DNA of 25,486 bases from Saccoglossus kowalevskii (GCF_000003605.2 NW_003151261.1:143399-168884), one strand, 5' to 3'; shown: positions 1 to 10,160, numbered from the stretch's first letter. The notes: generated by a model not told the origin, from the letters alone. A program made the numbers and translations.

Positions 1-854
1 GAGCTTTCTTTCCATAAATTTTTATATTCTTGAGTTTTATTTTAACAACATTTGATATTTGATCAATGTTATTCACATTATGATTTAATTTTATTGTTTT
101 ATTGTGGCCCATTATATTTTCTATATGTTTTACCCAGCTAGAATTACTATTAAGTATAAGGTTATCATTAACATATAGCTTTGTAATGCACTGTGTATTT
201 ACTCAGTATTGTGTAGTTATATAACACAAATTTTATGGGAGTGATGAGTTGCTTCAAGGTCAAGGTATAATATGGTTGATCAATTCAAATCTTCGTATAC
301 CCTGCAGCATAACAGGTTCCTAGCAAACAAGGCTTTAAATTACAAAGAAAACGACTCATTACAAAATATGATTTTTAATGAATGTGTGTTGAGAAGATAT
401 GAAAATTAGTTATTACAAGATTACTATTTAATATGTAGTAATCGTTCATGTTTAAAAAAAACATGCCTCATTTACTTTTGAAAATTAGCGGAAAATCATG
501 GCCTCCAAAATAAACAGAAACCAGAAATTGATCATTATTACTCATGATTGAGCAATTGGCCATGGATAAGTCAGTTCAACCTTAAATAACTTGTTAAATA
601 CATCTATACCCAGGTATGAGCATGACTGCACGTACAAACAGTGTTGAAATCATAATTTTTTTTATAAAATCAATACCAAGCTAATATCTCAATTGAAAAA
701 ATTACTGCAAAATTGGTAAGCAAAACTAGAGACAAAATGTTAGGTGTTGCACGACACATCGGAAGATTCTGTATTCACATTCATTGACCGTGGCAAACAC
801 TTAATATACATAATTATTCCTCACAACAACAACAATAACAGAAACCAGAGTTTT
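1..854. other. A+T-rich non-coding stretch
   Basis: I see no supported gene or repeat array here. The sequence is A+T-rich with short homopolymer runs. It would lie downstream of the poly(A) signal of the possible minus-strand gene that follows. Confidence 0.5.
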
Positions 855-1160
855 GGCAGAAAAGAAGAATAGTTTTATTCAAGGTATCAGATTAGGTAGA
901 CAAAAAAATCTAGATAGAAGTACTGTAAAATAAACACTCGAAAGCAAGAACACGAATAAAACCAAAAGCACAAACACTAACCTCATGAATAAAACTTAGT
1001 TGCCAGGTATGATATCTGTAAAATGTTTACAATGAACAGACTCAAGTGATAAATTTAACAAAAATAGCAAAGTGATTTCAAATAATACACAAAATGACAA
1101 AATAAACAAATTATGAGGAAGGGTAGGGACAATTCAAAACTAAATTAAACGACTGACTTG
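855..1160 (-). CDS. Possible terminal exon with 3' UTR (minus strand)
   Basis: On the minus strand a good acceptor (CTTTGTTTCCAG) ends at 1161. The first 16 bases of the exon would complete a valine codon begun in the exon at 1377-1495, then read Lys-Ser-Val-Val and a TAA at 1147-1145. The rest would be a 3' UTR ending near the AATAAA at 879-874, which is on the same strand. A Ser-x-Val C-terminus would fit a class I PDZ ligand, but four residues prove nothing. The half-element start TACTGTAAAATAAA near 921 lies in the UTR. The phase match with the previous exon is the main support. The protein family is not recognised. Confidence 0.25.
874..879 (-). terminator. Poly(A) signal AATAAA, minus strand
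   Basis: TTTATT on the plus strand reads AATAAA on the minus strand. It lies about 265 bases after the putative stop codon at 1145, a sensible distance. AATAAA is common in A+T-rich DNA, so its value depends on the gene model. Confidence 0.3.
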
Positions 1161-1376
1161 CTGGAAACAAAGGATGTAACTACAAAACTGACGTATGCGC
1201 AAACACACAAGTAAATGGCGTGAATAATTAAACTTTTTGAAATGAATACAAAATTACAAAATATTTTATTATTTACAAACATGTCATTGATCACCTACTA
1301 CATGTTTAAAAGTCTTCAGCAGTACTATACAGCATATAGCATCTCCTGAGATGTATCTGTGAAAACTGACGCTTAC

Positions 1377-1495
1377 ACAGTGTTAACAGTGGTAGAGGGT
1401 TCAGACCTATGTAGCTCAACCTCACCAATTGAATGTTGATATAAATATTCCAAATTTATGCCACTGTCTTTGTTTATATATTCAAGACCTCTACT
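1377..1495 (-). CDS. Candidate internal exon (minus strand), unknown protein
   Basis: A minus-strand frame with an ATG at 1555 stays open to 1373. The apparent stop falls inside a strong splice donor (GTAAGC at 1376-1371), so an internal exon ending at 1377 explains it better. The acceptor would be the AAG at 1498-1496, preceded by CCTTTTGTGTGTATTT. The 119-bp exon starts in phase 0 and ends with two extra bases. The peptide includes GLEYINKDSGINLEYLYQ followed by an acidic stretch and a Ser/Thr-rich end. Base composition is less A+T-rich than the flanks. I do not recognise the family. The alternative is a chance frame. Confidence 0.35.
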
Positions 1496-1690
1496 CTTTA
1501 AATACACACAAAAGGTTTGTTGCAAATTTAACATATACCATTGATGACGCAGCATAATAGTTAATTATCCCCAGAAATCCTTGAGATGTCAGACCAGCAT
1601 ATAAAATATACCCAGGTATATCACAAATTGGATGCAATCAAGTTCCATTAAGAAATCTATGATAGTCATCAATTTATCAATTGGTGGTGG

Positions 1691-2155
1691 TCTGTTATAA
1701 TCAATGGTTTGAGCAGTTATCAGTTGTCTGGCGGTCAGTTAATTGTGTTGTGTAGTGGTTATAGGTAATCAGTGGTCAGACTGGTGGTCAGTTGTCTTGT
1801 GGTCAGTTATAATCAATGGTTTGAGCAGTTATCAGTTGTCTGGTGGTCAGTTCACTGTGTTGTGTAGTGGTTATAGGTAATCAGTTGTCAGACTGGTGGT
1901 CAGTTGTCTGGTGGTCAGTTGTCTAGTGGTCAGTTCACTGTGTTATGTAGTGGTTATAGGTAATTAATGGTCAGACTGGTGGTCATACTCGTAGTCAGTT
2001 GTTAGGTGGTCAGTTAATTGTGTTGTGTAGTTGTTATAGTTAATCAGTGGTCAAACTGGTGGCTACATTTTGTATGCAGTTGTTCAGTACTTTAATAGTT
2101 ATTCAGTGGTCATTCTGGTAGTCAGTTAATTAATGGTCAGAATGGTGCATGGTTA
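1691..2155. repeat. Diverged minisatellite, GTGGTCAGTTGTC-type, with a 112-bp higher-order unit
   Basis: Short motifs such as GGTCAGTTGTCTGGTGGTCA recur in tandem. A larger unit is visible through anchors: AATCAATGGTTTGAGCAG occurs at 1699 and 1811 (112 bp apart), and TGTAGTGGTTATAGG at 1751, 1863 and 1946 (112 and 83 bp), with a diverged fourth copy near 2026 (80 bp). Copies decay towards 2155. Some units carry TATCAGTTGTCTGG, a core shared with the array at 10.2-11.4 kb. Confidence 0.85.
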
Positions 2156-2944
2156 TCGTTAAACCGTGCCTTTGACTATATGAAAGTAAAGATGGTGAAC
2201 AGATTTCAGTATGCAAATTGCACATACTCCATGATGATAATCCTGCAAAACTACTGTTTTTTGGTGATCACAACTGTACATTGAATACATGTATTTTATT
2301 TTTCTGCCCTACACAATCATACTCAGTATGTAGGATATGACACTAGTACATACATGTAGTTGGGTAAATTTAAGCACAAATTATTAAACTATTAAAGAAG
2401 GCAATGTACATAAATTCACCTACAGATTTAATGTAATGTTAGCACACAGAAATAACACTCAGTAACTAACGTTTCTATATACAAAGTAAGCAATGAGTGG
2501 GCCATTCAATTAAATTGTATTCCTTATTATTAGTGCATTAATTAGTGGTCAGACTAATGGTCAAATAAACAATAGTCAGAATGGTTTAAAGAGCTGTATT
2601 CTATCATAATGCTACAGATATGTGGTTCATTCATTTTAGTGTAATCTTCACTTTGGGAGGGCTGTGTAATTCTCAAATAATAATTTTTGATGATGAGGGT
2701 GCAGGACTCATTGTGCTCTAGGTCACTGTACATCTTTTCAGTTTTTTTTTTTCTTTTGCTAATTGCAAGTGCATGTGTTTCTCAAACCTATGCCTGTAAT
2801 ACCCTGTATTTGCAAGACTGGAAAAATTTCTGATTTATGCTGCTAAGTGAACAGCTGGCCTTGTGCAAACAGACAGACTCCATGCTAGATTCAAATTGAA
2901 TGTCAATAAGATATGAGTGTTCTATGCTGTGGTTTGTATGACTC
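2156..2944. other. Non-coding stretch
   Basis: No supported gene. Stray copies of the GTGGTCAGAC motif occur near 2545-2585, so the preceding minisatellite may once have reached further. On the minus strand a 15-bp segment (2226-2240) sits between a CAG acceptor and a GTATGT donor. It is too short to call. Confidence 0.4.
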
Positions 2945-2977
2945 TTAATTAATTAATTAATTAATAAATAAATAATT
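2945..2977. repeat. TTAA/TAAA tetranucleotide microsatellite
   Basis: A run of TTAA units passes into TAAA units. It is a simple A+T microsatellite with no other feature. Confidence 0.8.
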
Positions 2978-3403
2978 ATAATTACACATACATGTACATG
3001 ACCAAATATTTAAAAATAACTTACTGTAAATTTCTTAACTAAATGAAAGTAATTATCTAAATAAAATCATGAATGTAAAAAAAATATAATTACAAAGAAA
3101 TGCTTTGATCATATAGTTAAAAGATGATATCAGAATTCAGACATGTCCCTCTTTCAACAGTAAAGCCCTCCTCCTTGCAAAATGGTTTGTTCCACCTTGT
3201 TTTGAGGCTGTAATTATGTGTATTTAACAGCCACACATATCTTATTTCCCCCCTCTAATGTGATCATATGATTACATGCAAGTCTCTCTATACCCATATA
3301 TCACATTTACCTAATCTGATATCCGTTTTTGCCTGTGTGTGTATATATAAATGATTCTGCTTTTATACTATCTGTGATACTGTTTATTTGCCTGCATTGT
3401 TCA
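2978..3403. other. Non-coding A+T-rich stretch
   Basis: No supported gene. It contains TACATGTA at 2989 and a short TGTGTGTGTATATATA stretch near 3337. If the minus-strand gene model is right, this lies in its first intron. Confidence 0.4.
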
Positions 3404-3409
3404 ACTTAC

Positions 3410-3430
3410 CTGTCCTCCCCCACCGATCAT
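3410..3430 (-). CDS. Candidate first coding exon (minus strand)
   Basis: On the minus strand, ACCACC immediately precedes ATG at 3430-3428, a near-perfect Kozak context. The frame reads Met-Ile-Gly-Gly-Gly-Gly-Gln and stops at a textbook donor, CAG followed by GTAAGT at 3409-3404. An in-frame TAA lies 27 bases upstream of the ATG, so a start here is reasonable. The exon ends in phase 0 and fits the exon at 1377-1495. Joined with the short terminal exon, the model gives about 51 codons. An internal exon with a weak acceptor near 3455 (CACCAG) is the alternative. The short length limits confidence. Confidence 0.35.
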
Positions 3431-3687
3431 GGTGGTATAATCTAATCTTTCTGGTGTTTAGTTCAGTCAGAATCTCTACCCTAATTTTGCTGTTTATATT
3501 TAAATCACATCTATATTTACTACAGCATCAATATAGTTGAAAATATGATGATTCCTTTTTTTAGTAGTGGTAAATATAAAAGTACAAATAAAAGTAAATA
3601 TATTAAGTATGTTTAATTAACTATCACTGCATTTCTCGTCTATTGTAATACAATTTTTTTTTCCGCACATGCTCATATTCAAATTTC

Positions 3688-3825
3688 ATTGGTTGTTACT
3701 TTGCATGTAATTAGTTTAATTACTATATAAGGAAATAGGATGTAACTGTTGTGTTACCTGATTGGTCAATTTTTCGAATTAGCATAATGAAGACACTATA
3801 ATTAGATTTCCTTCTATGTGATTGG
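3688..3825 (-). promoter_or_regulatory. Three CCAAT boxes reading on the minus strand
   Basis: ATTGG occurs at 3688, 3761 and 3821, so CCAAT reads on the minus strand. The middle one (CTGATTGGTCA, 3758-3768) matches the extended NF-Y consensus well. They lie about 260-390 bases upstream of the minus-strand ATG at 3430, as expected for a promoter plus 5' UTR. NF-Y works in both orientations, so they could also serve the plus-strand start at 3993. Confidence 0.4.
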
Positions 3826-3941
3826 TAGATTGATTGAAAGCCCATGTCTCATTCAGTCATGAGTGAATTGTGAAACCAACCTTCACTATGTACTAGAGAG
3901 CAGGTAGGCAAAACTGTCAGCTATATGACTGATAACAAAGA

Positions 3942-3996
3942 TCACGTCACTTGGTACGTTTATAAGTGTGCATGGTACTGCTTTCCAAAGTCAGAC
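3942..3996 (+). promoter_or_regulatory. Candidate core promoter: CRE-like site, TATA box, initiator
   Basis: TCACGTCA at 3942-3949 (TGACGTGA on the other strand) is a one-mismatch CRE. TTTATAAG at 3959-3966 is a TATA box. TCAGAC at 3991-3996 fits a metazoan initiator with A+1 at 3993, 32 bases after the first T of TATAAG, which is near the standard spacing. A second TATA-like site, CTATATAAGG, is at 3723. The ordered set is the evidence; each motif alone is common. Confidence 0.4.
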
Positions 3997-4086
3997 AACC
4001 TATCCAGATCAACCCAGGTTTCACTACTACATCTATAGATGCAATAGAATTACATTACAGCTGGGTATTTCAAAGTACATTACCAG
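3993..4086 (+). other. Candidate untranslated first exon (plus strand)
   Basis: From the putative start at 3993 the sequence runs to a good splice donor, CAG at 4084-4086 followed by GTAATT. The only ATG inside (4039) opens a two-codon frame, ATG CAA TAG, so the exon would be a 5' leader with a minimal upstream frame. No obvious coding second exon follows nearby. The nearest acceptors are TTTCCTAG near 4189 and TTTACAG at 4831. It could also be chance. Confidence 0.3.
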
Positions 4087-4830
4087 GTAATTTTTTTTCA
4101 TTATCCATTATGGCGTTTTCCATATGAGAGATTTTTTTTTTCTATTATCATTATTATTAATCTCAAAATCAATTTTCTGCAATTTCCTAGTATTCTGACA
4201 TTCAGCCGCAGCTTCCATTCTCTGCAATCAATCGTTTATTTTGAACTTTGCAGATGTGTAATTTAAGATAGATGACATATTTCATTTTATTTGTCAATTT
4301 TTTTGTCAAAAAGTGTATTTGAAGAATATTTGTTGTCATTTTTATCATTACTATCCTAAAAAAACAGTAAAATATACTATTTATATACTATGCTTTGATG
4401 TAAATTTATCGTAGTATTTTTGTAAGCTGCTTTAATTTCATTTGACAAATTGCCCATATAAGGGGAAGGTCACTAAATACCAAGCTGTATAGATGTCAGG
4501 GTTCCCAACAACAGGCAGTCACAGCAACTTTCACAAAAATTTGTTCTCGCGAATCTTCTGAAGTTGTGAAAACACAAACATGTGTATGTTTCATATTTTA
4601 CTGAGCATTGAATATGTGCTTCATGCCAATTTGATTAACTGTGTATGCCAAATTTATTATTAAATGTTTCATCCATGTGATGTGTGGGATGAAAAATTGG
4701 TTCATTGAATCAAGTAGGGTATTGTTACCTTCTGACAGATTTATCATATTACGATGTACAGTATTTTTGTTTTTCAACTGGATCAGGTTTTAGCTACCGG
4801 TATATTTAATACTTCATATCTATATTTACA
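4087..4830. other. Intron-like A+T-rich stretch
   Basis: It begins with a donor-like GTAATT and poly(T). I see no gene. A small CpG patch (CTCGCGAATC near 4548) resembles the inner part of the inverted-repeat elements found elsewhere in the window. Confidence 0.35.
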
Positions 4831-4837
4831 GATACCT

Positions 4838-5092
4838 ACGTATTGCCCAACCTCGTAACACTTTGGGAAGTGCGCCCTCACATCAGGGCAATAATTTCCT
4901 GTATCACGTCTGGCCCAGCGCGTTGACTCTCATCATTCAAAACAAATTGTGCCATTTAAAATTACGTTGTGTGTTTGAGGTCAGTAAAATTGAAATTACA
5001 CGGGATTTGGCTTTTGCTGCCCTAAGCCCTACGGCTTATGCCTCCTCACAAGATTGGGCGCTTCTGCGCACGAGCTCAGGTCTAAAATACGT
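4838..5092. mobile_element. CpG-bearing fragment, possible non-autonomous element
   Basis: This roughly 255-bp block is clearly richer in G+C and CpG than its surroundings. It is bounded by ACGTATT (4838-4844) and its inverted copy AATACGT (5086-5092). Inside are a small hairpin (AAGCC-CTAC-GGCTT near 5025) and the phrase GGGCGCTTCTGCGCACGAGC. The plus frame is open from the AG at 4831 to a TAA at 5157-5159 (109 codons) but contains no ATG at all, so I do not call a protein. A decayed transposon or LTR piece is the simplest reading, but the inverted ends are only 7 bp. Confidence 0.35.
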
Positions 5093-5234
5093 TGTTTGTT
5101 TCCATGAAATTCAAACATACGCTTTTAAAAAAGAAAAGCTAATTTACATAATAATATAATATGCATAATAATAGGCAATTCTGTGTAACATTAATTGGCA
5201 GTACTAGTGCTACCAATTAAATTGAATGCACTAA

Positions 5235-5962
5235 TTAAACTCTTTGAATGCCATCATTTTACCAATATTTTGGTGTATTACATTTTGTACATGTGTTTTT
5301 TTTTAAATTGGTCAAATATTTTGGACTACACTGACATAATTTCTCATCACTTGCTAGTCTTGATCAAAATTTTTGCATAAATATGAAAAATAGTTTTGTA
5401 AAAGGTCGTAATCAAAAGCGATTGTACTGATGTTTTGAATAATTGACAAAAAAAAAATAAAAACTAGTCTGGTGATCATTTTGAATTGAAAATTTGCAAA
5501 ATGTGTGCAAATAACTAGTCACTGGGAGGAAATCGCCATAAATAGAAGAAATTTGTGCATTAAAAGTATGACCTACCTTGTCATAGTTAGTGTGCTTCCA
5601 TAAAAACATTAACAAAATTTAATGTAATTCATTCAAAAATTGTTGTGTAATGATTTACATACATACAACTCATTCATATTTAAACTTTTTACTGAGAAAG
5701 AAGAATGTATTTTCAAGAAAACATATGCAAAATATTCCAAAATTTTTACAAAATTATTCATAAGAATCTATGTAAACACAATATTCTGAAGATAATTTTC
5801 GAATTTTTTGTAACAATCATATGTAGCCCTTTTAGTCATATTGCTTTTAGTTTTTGATCAAAAGGTTTGTAAATTGTTATCAACATTTCTATTGGGAAGA
5901 GCAGACAAAATCATTTTGTAGATATATGGTACCAAAGTTGGCAATGGTGCTCAAAAGGTTAA
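5235..5962. mobile_element. TTAA-flanked non-autonomous DNA element, family 1 copy A
   Basis: The block is flanked by TTAA at 5235-5238 and 5959-5962. The left end reads CTCTTTGAATGCCATC; the right end, reverse-complemented, reads CCTTTTGAGCACCATT. TTAA target duplications and C-rich starts are known for piggyBac-like elements. Positions 5853-5906, reverse-complemented, align with 15718-15766 in the second copy (for example ATGTTGATA and ACAAACCTTTT, each conserved). An internal CCCTTTTAGTCATA near 5828 resembles an end sequence, so the copy may be nested or rearranged. No transposase frame is present. Confidence 0.55.
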
Positions 5963-6818
5963 ATTTTCTGAATGCACATGTCAAAGGTTAACGTTACATA
6001 ATTACACACAAATTGAATTGACTGTTAAAACCCATCAAAATCTTATCATCTACTTTCAGTATCAAGATATATAGCTTTAGTTATACATTCGTACTTCACT
6101 GTAAACACTGCTGTGAATACTAAAGTCAATTCGGATATAAAAAATGAGGGAATAAATACACCAAGGCCCTTAGGCACTGAGTCTTTGACATCTTGTTATT
6201 GGCAAAATTGAGGTTCATGAAAGATGTCACTGTGTACATGTATATGCTACATACTGTACATATGATAGGGGTTGTGGAACTATATGGCTTAATCTTGATT
6301 ACCAAATTGCTATTAGCAAAATTAGTTCTAATAATTTATCCATGATCATTTGGTTTAATTAGACCATTTCAGATAATCATAATTTTGTTTTAAATTATTT
6401 ATTAGGTTGTATCATACCCATGTCTTTTGAGATACACTTGTCTTGGTGTCTGTAATCTATATTTTTCATCAGTTATTACTGACGTACTGGTGTGAATCAA
6501 CAGATTTTTCATATATTTATGCACAGTCTTTCAGTGCATGCAGTCATTGATTTCACAAGAGATAAATCAATTTCTCTCTCTGTTCTTAAAAGTTTAATTA
6601 TTTACACGTATTGAACAAAAAATCACATGTACCAGGAAGAACAGTTTATATTTCTGAAGTTTATTTAATGACTTTTCACACATTGTGATTTCGGTGAGAA
6701 TTTGTTTCATTTGTAATTGCCTATTGCCATAAAAAGCCATTATGGATATTGTATAGTTTTTAATGTATCTTTAATTCACTTTATATGATATTTTCCATCT
6801 TGATAAAAATAATACAGT
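5963..6818. other. Non-coding stretch
   Basis: No supported gene. A strong plus-strand acceptor (CATCTACTTTCAG, ending at 6060) is followed 41 bases later by a weak donor, CACTGTAAAC. The segment between is open in two frames but too short to call. Confidence 0.35.
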
Positions 6819-7002
6819 AACTGTAAACCACAAATTTTTCGCAAGGCTGTGAAAAATGTGAAACTTTTTGATAGTGAAAATTTGTATGTTCTAAGAGTGT
6901 TTTTTAAGTGATTTTTGCAAAATTTTACTATTTTTTCAAATGCCATTAAATCTGAAATCTCAAAAATTTCTAGCATTGAAAATTTTAATTGTTTTCACAG
7001 TA
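6819..7002. mobile_element. Small inverted-repeat element (MITE), TACTGTAAA type
   Basis: The left arm starts AACTGTAAACCACAAATTTT. The reverse complement of the right arm starts TACTGTGAAAACAATTAAAA. The arms stay similar but imperfect for about 40 bases. Length is about 184 bp, with no coding capacity. The ends match the other TACTGTAAA elements here. A minus-strand 66-codon frame overlaps it and is best ignored. Confidence 0.5.
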
Positions 7003-8339
7003 AGATATAATTATCGTAAAACAAAAAAAATATTGTTTCAGCGTCAATCATATTAGTCTTTATTTGTTAAAAAAATGAAGACACTAATGTGAATTACCTG
7101 TATACATGTAGGTAAATTTAGTGTGCATCAGTGTTTTCATTTTGTCATTGACTTAACACTGCTATGTTTGCTGCTAAAAACATTTTGTAATTTCATAATT
7201 TCTGGTCAATTTTTTACAAAATTAATGCGAGCATAAAAATTGCGCTTTTTTAAAATTTTATCTGGAAATTGAATGTTTCTTCCATTTTTCTTCTGAAATC
7301 GAAAAAGATATTTCTTAGTAGAAAAGCTGTGAAGTGAACTAATTTTGAAACATTTACTCTTTTTCCTGTATATTTTTTTTATCAGGATGCAATCAAGCAA
7401 ATGTATTTTACAGTCCTCAACTTATTCTATACTGCCACTTTAACCTTTCTCTAATTTGAGGTTGTTTTCAAAATTGCATCATTTAGGTAGATCTATATCT
7501 TCATTCTATCAGTGTATCACATACTCAGTCTAGTATATTAAACTTATTGATTGCAATATCTCTCAATACCGACAAGTACTCATTTGATGACCAGATGACT
7601 GAATGTCAATCATTTTAATTTAAAAAAATCATTATAATCAAGTATCAGCTTTTAGATCTTTTATTTTTCAACTATATTACCCATTATAAACTATCTTAAA
7701 CAAAACTACATGTATCTATCTTAAATTTGATATCTAACAGGGACTGTGCCATGTTTTACTCTAATCCACAGTGTAGCATGCATCAATGTATTTTATTATC
7801 ATGAGACCTTGATATGCATCATATGGGTCTGACTTGATATTGTCAGTCAACTGGTGGCTTTAGTTTTCAGCAAAGCTATTCAAAGCCATGTTTCTTGGTG
7901 ACAGTCAGGTGTGTCTGTTTTTTTTTTCTACTAAGTCATATTTTTTTGGCTCAATGAGTAGCATATGCTTTTTTATGTAAAGTACATGTTTTCTCTGATC
8001 AAAATTAGTTGTATTATAATGATGTAGCGTGTTTTATGTGTCTTTTTATCAGAGATGTGCTAGATCTGTTATAGCAAATAGCTATGGTATACACGTGTCA
8101 AGTATTCATTTTGAAATTATACTAATACATGTCTAATACATTCTCCTGCTGGTATTTTATAAACCAGTTCAATACTGTGTAGCATGAAACAAATGGGGAA
8201 TGAAACAAAGGTTTGAAATTATTTTTTGATATGTCATGAAATCACCTACATGGGGTTTGTATAGATGTCAAGTAAATAAATAAATCTTCATATGTATGCT
8301 GTCACTTAAAGCAAATATACAGAAATCATGTTGACATAC
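7003..8339. other. Long A+T-rich non-coding stretch
   Basis: No supported gene or array. TACATGTA occurs at 7103 and 7708. Several poly(T) tracts are present. Short exon-like segments can be drawn, but none has both strong splice sites and more than 20 open codons. Confidence 0.4.
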
Positions 8340-8358
8340 CAGGTAACTAACTTACCTG
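8340..8358. promoter_or_regulatory. Short palindrome CAGGTAA-CTAAC-TTACCTG
   Basis: A 7-bp perfect inverted repeat with a 5-base loop. Each arm contains CAGGTA, an E-box type known as a ZEB/Snail target, and each arm is also a splice-donor consensus on its own strand (CAG then GTAACT on plus; CAG then GTAAGT on minus). Whether either use is real cannot be told here. Confidence 0.3.
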
Positions 8359-8401
8359 TATTTCACCCAGTCGAGTAATCAAGGAAGTAAAAGATCTTAT
8401 T

Positions 8402-8573
8402 CAATCAATTATTTAAAGCGGAAAGATCGTCACCTGCGAATGTGTGGGAATTGAGTCCCAAGTGACGATAACAACACGCGCTTGTTTGTAAACAATGACA
8501 CGCTATGACCATCTGACGCATGTGCAGTGACAACTCCCCCACTTCAAAAGTCCGAATGCAATCAATTTTAAAG
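8402..8573. mobile_element. CpG-rich insert flanked by a 15-17 bp direct repeat
   Basis: CAATCAATTATTTAAAG at 8402-8418 and CAATCAATTTTAAAG at 8559-8573 flank about 140 bp that is much richer in G+C and CpG than its surroundings. That is the pattern of a target-site duplication around a retroposed insert. Inside, TCGTCAC (8427) pairs with GTGACGA (8462), and TGGGA-ATTGAG-TCCCA forms a smaller hairpin. GGAATTGAGTCC vaguely resembles a Pol III B box, but I see no clear A box and no poly(A) tail. The element class is open. Confidence 0.4.
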
Positions 8574-9589
8574 TACCATAAGTATATTTATATATAAGTA
8601 TTTGTTGGATGAGCGGTTTTAAAATAATGTTTCTAGTGATGTTGAAAATAAAAATTGGGTAGATAAAAGTTTAACTTTTTGTTTTGTCACATTTTTTTTA
8701 TTTTAATTAATAAATAATACAATTGTTGTTCAATGTATTGTGTATACATGAGTGATTGTCCAGTGGAATGTTCAAAATACATTATGTTGATAACCCATTT
8801 TGGCAATACATATTTCTAAGACTTATAATACACCTACGTGTCTGCATCATCAATGTGTTTTTTTATTACCACAAAAGTCGTAAAAATGCAGTCATGCTCC
8901 TTTAATGCTAAGACGGCTGAAACAAGGTGATAGCATTTGTTGAGTTTCAAAACCAGAATTTGTCTGAAAAGCTTTTAGGAGTTACCTTGTTGATGCTGTA
9001 AAACACTGAGAACGAGATAATGCAGTATAGAAAGTGTTGAGAGATTTGAAGTAGAATAAAAATAACATACATAAAAGCATGTGATGTAGATGTAAAGAGA
9101 AGAACACAGTGTTGGTGTATGATGAAGAAAGGATTCATTTAATGGAGCGCCACAAGCCAAGATTACGAAATGACACTTAGACAGTACATTCTGTGAATGT
9201 CAAACTACTTTGCATTGCAAGGCAACACCAGTTGCTACACTTGATAATATTTTAACGAGGTGAACGACAGAAGCTAGGGTTTTGTTTTTCAAGCACTTGT
9301 TAATGGGTCTCCTCATTATGGGCTTAAACGTCTTCAGTTTGATCACCTTGTTGCCATGGTAACATCATTCAAACACGGAAACTAATTGTAGACATTTTTT
9401 GACAATTCATTCAATTTTGACCACACTGACATGAATGTGTAAAAAAAAAATAATGTGTACATCAAATGACAAACTCAACACACTTAAAGACTATTAAAAT
9501 GTATGCTGTGTACAGTGTTTTTGTACTCCAAACATTTCCTTTTCAAATATGTATTTTCACACATCAGTCTCATTATTTCAACATACTTT
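8574..9589. other. Non-coding stretch
   Basis: No supported gene. An 11-bp inverted pair, AACAAGGTGAT (8921) and ATCACCTTGTT (9342), brackets a slightly G+C-richer block at about 8900-9370 that could be an old element. Minus-strand frames of about 60 codons at 8947-9160 lack splice or start support. Confidence 0.35.
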
Positions 9590-10157
9590 TTAGCTCCGCT
9601 GTTGACTTGTCATGATATTTTTGACTTCTTGTTGAAAACCGGAAGTATGATTGCTTTAATATTGAACAAATAGGTTCTACAAGTGGACCTCTCTTTGATT
9701 TGTTCATTTCATTATGATATCTTTAATTCTCTGATTTTTATGCATATTTTTGTCAAGTTTGGTAAAAAGTGATATTTTGGACTTATCTTGAAAACAGCTC
9801 ATCCAATTTTTTTTTTGTGTGTGTAGGTTCCTTGTGATGATTCGTCTAAGATTTGTTCAGATTACTTGTGAAATGTGCATTGCTGACAATGAAGCTATAT
9901 CGACTGAGAAGCTGCTTGCTTATTTTTAAACACTATAATTTTGTGTCTGCAACTCTCGAAAATCCAATAATGGTATTATCCATGCATTGAGTGTAGCAAG
10001 TTGTTTTTCAAGTTATAATTCTTAGTTTTGTCCTAATTAATTACATGTCAGACTCAGATCAGTACGTGTATCAGATCTTTATTAGAGAATTCAATTTTAT
10101 GACAGTTTTGTTTAATATTTGTTAGAAAGCCACATCCACTTTATTAGCTCTGCTGTT
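9590..10157. other. Possible dispersed repeat bracketed by TTAGCTCYGCTGTT
   Basis: TTAGCTCCGCTGTT at 9590 and TTAGCTCTGCTGTT at 10143 are direct copies 553 bp apart with one mismatch; the second directly precedes the 23-bp minisatellite. Inside, a strong plus-strand acceptor (TTTTTTTTTGTGTGTGTAG, about 9810-9828) is followed by 33 open codons to a TAA. This could be an exon end, but phrasing such as CTTGAAAACAGCTCATCC looks to me like repeat-derived invertebrate DNA. I leave it unassigned. Confidence 0.3.
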
Positions 10158-10160
10158 CTT

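Noticed and set aside
3013..3026. 14-bp minus-strand exon between TTCATTTAG and GTAAGT
   Set aside because: Splice motifs are good, but so short a segment is expected by chance in DNA of this size.
4863..5159. 98-codon protein
   Set aside because: It starts at TTG, contains no methionine codon in frame, and lies in a probable transposon fragment.
5412..5615. 67-codon minus-strand frame with a good donor (AAG-GTAGGT)
   Set aside because: It starts at TTG and lies inside the TTAA-flanked element.
6776..6976. 66-codon minus-strand frame with ATG
   Set aside because: Most of it overlaps an inverted-repeat element, and its composition is that of the element.
8440..8460. tRNA-type Pol III B box in the CpG-rich insert
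   Set aside because: Only a partial match to the consensus, with no A box at the right distance and no cloverleaf.
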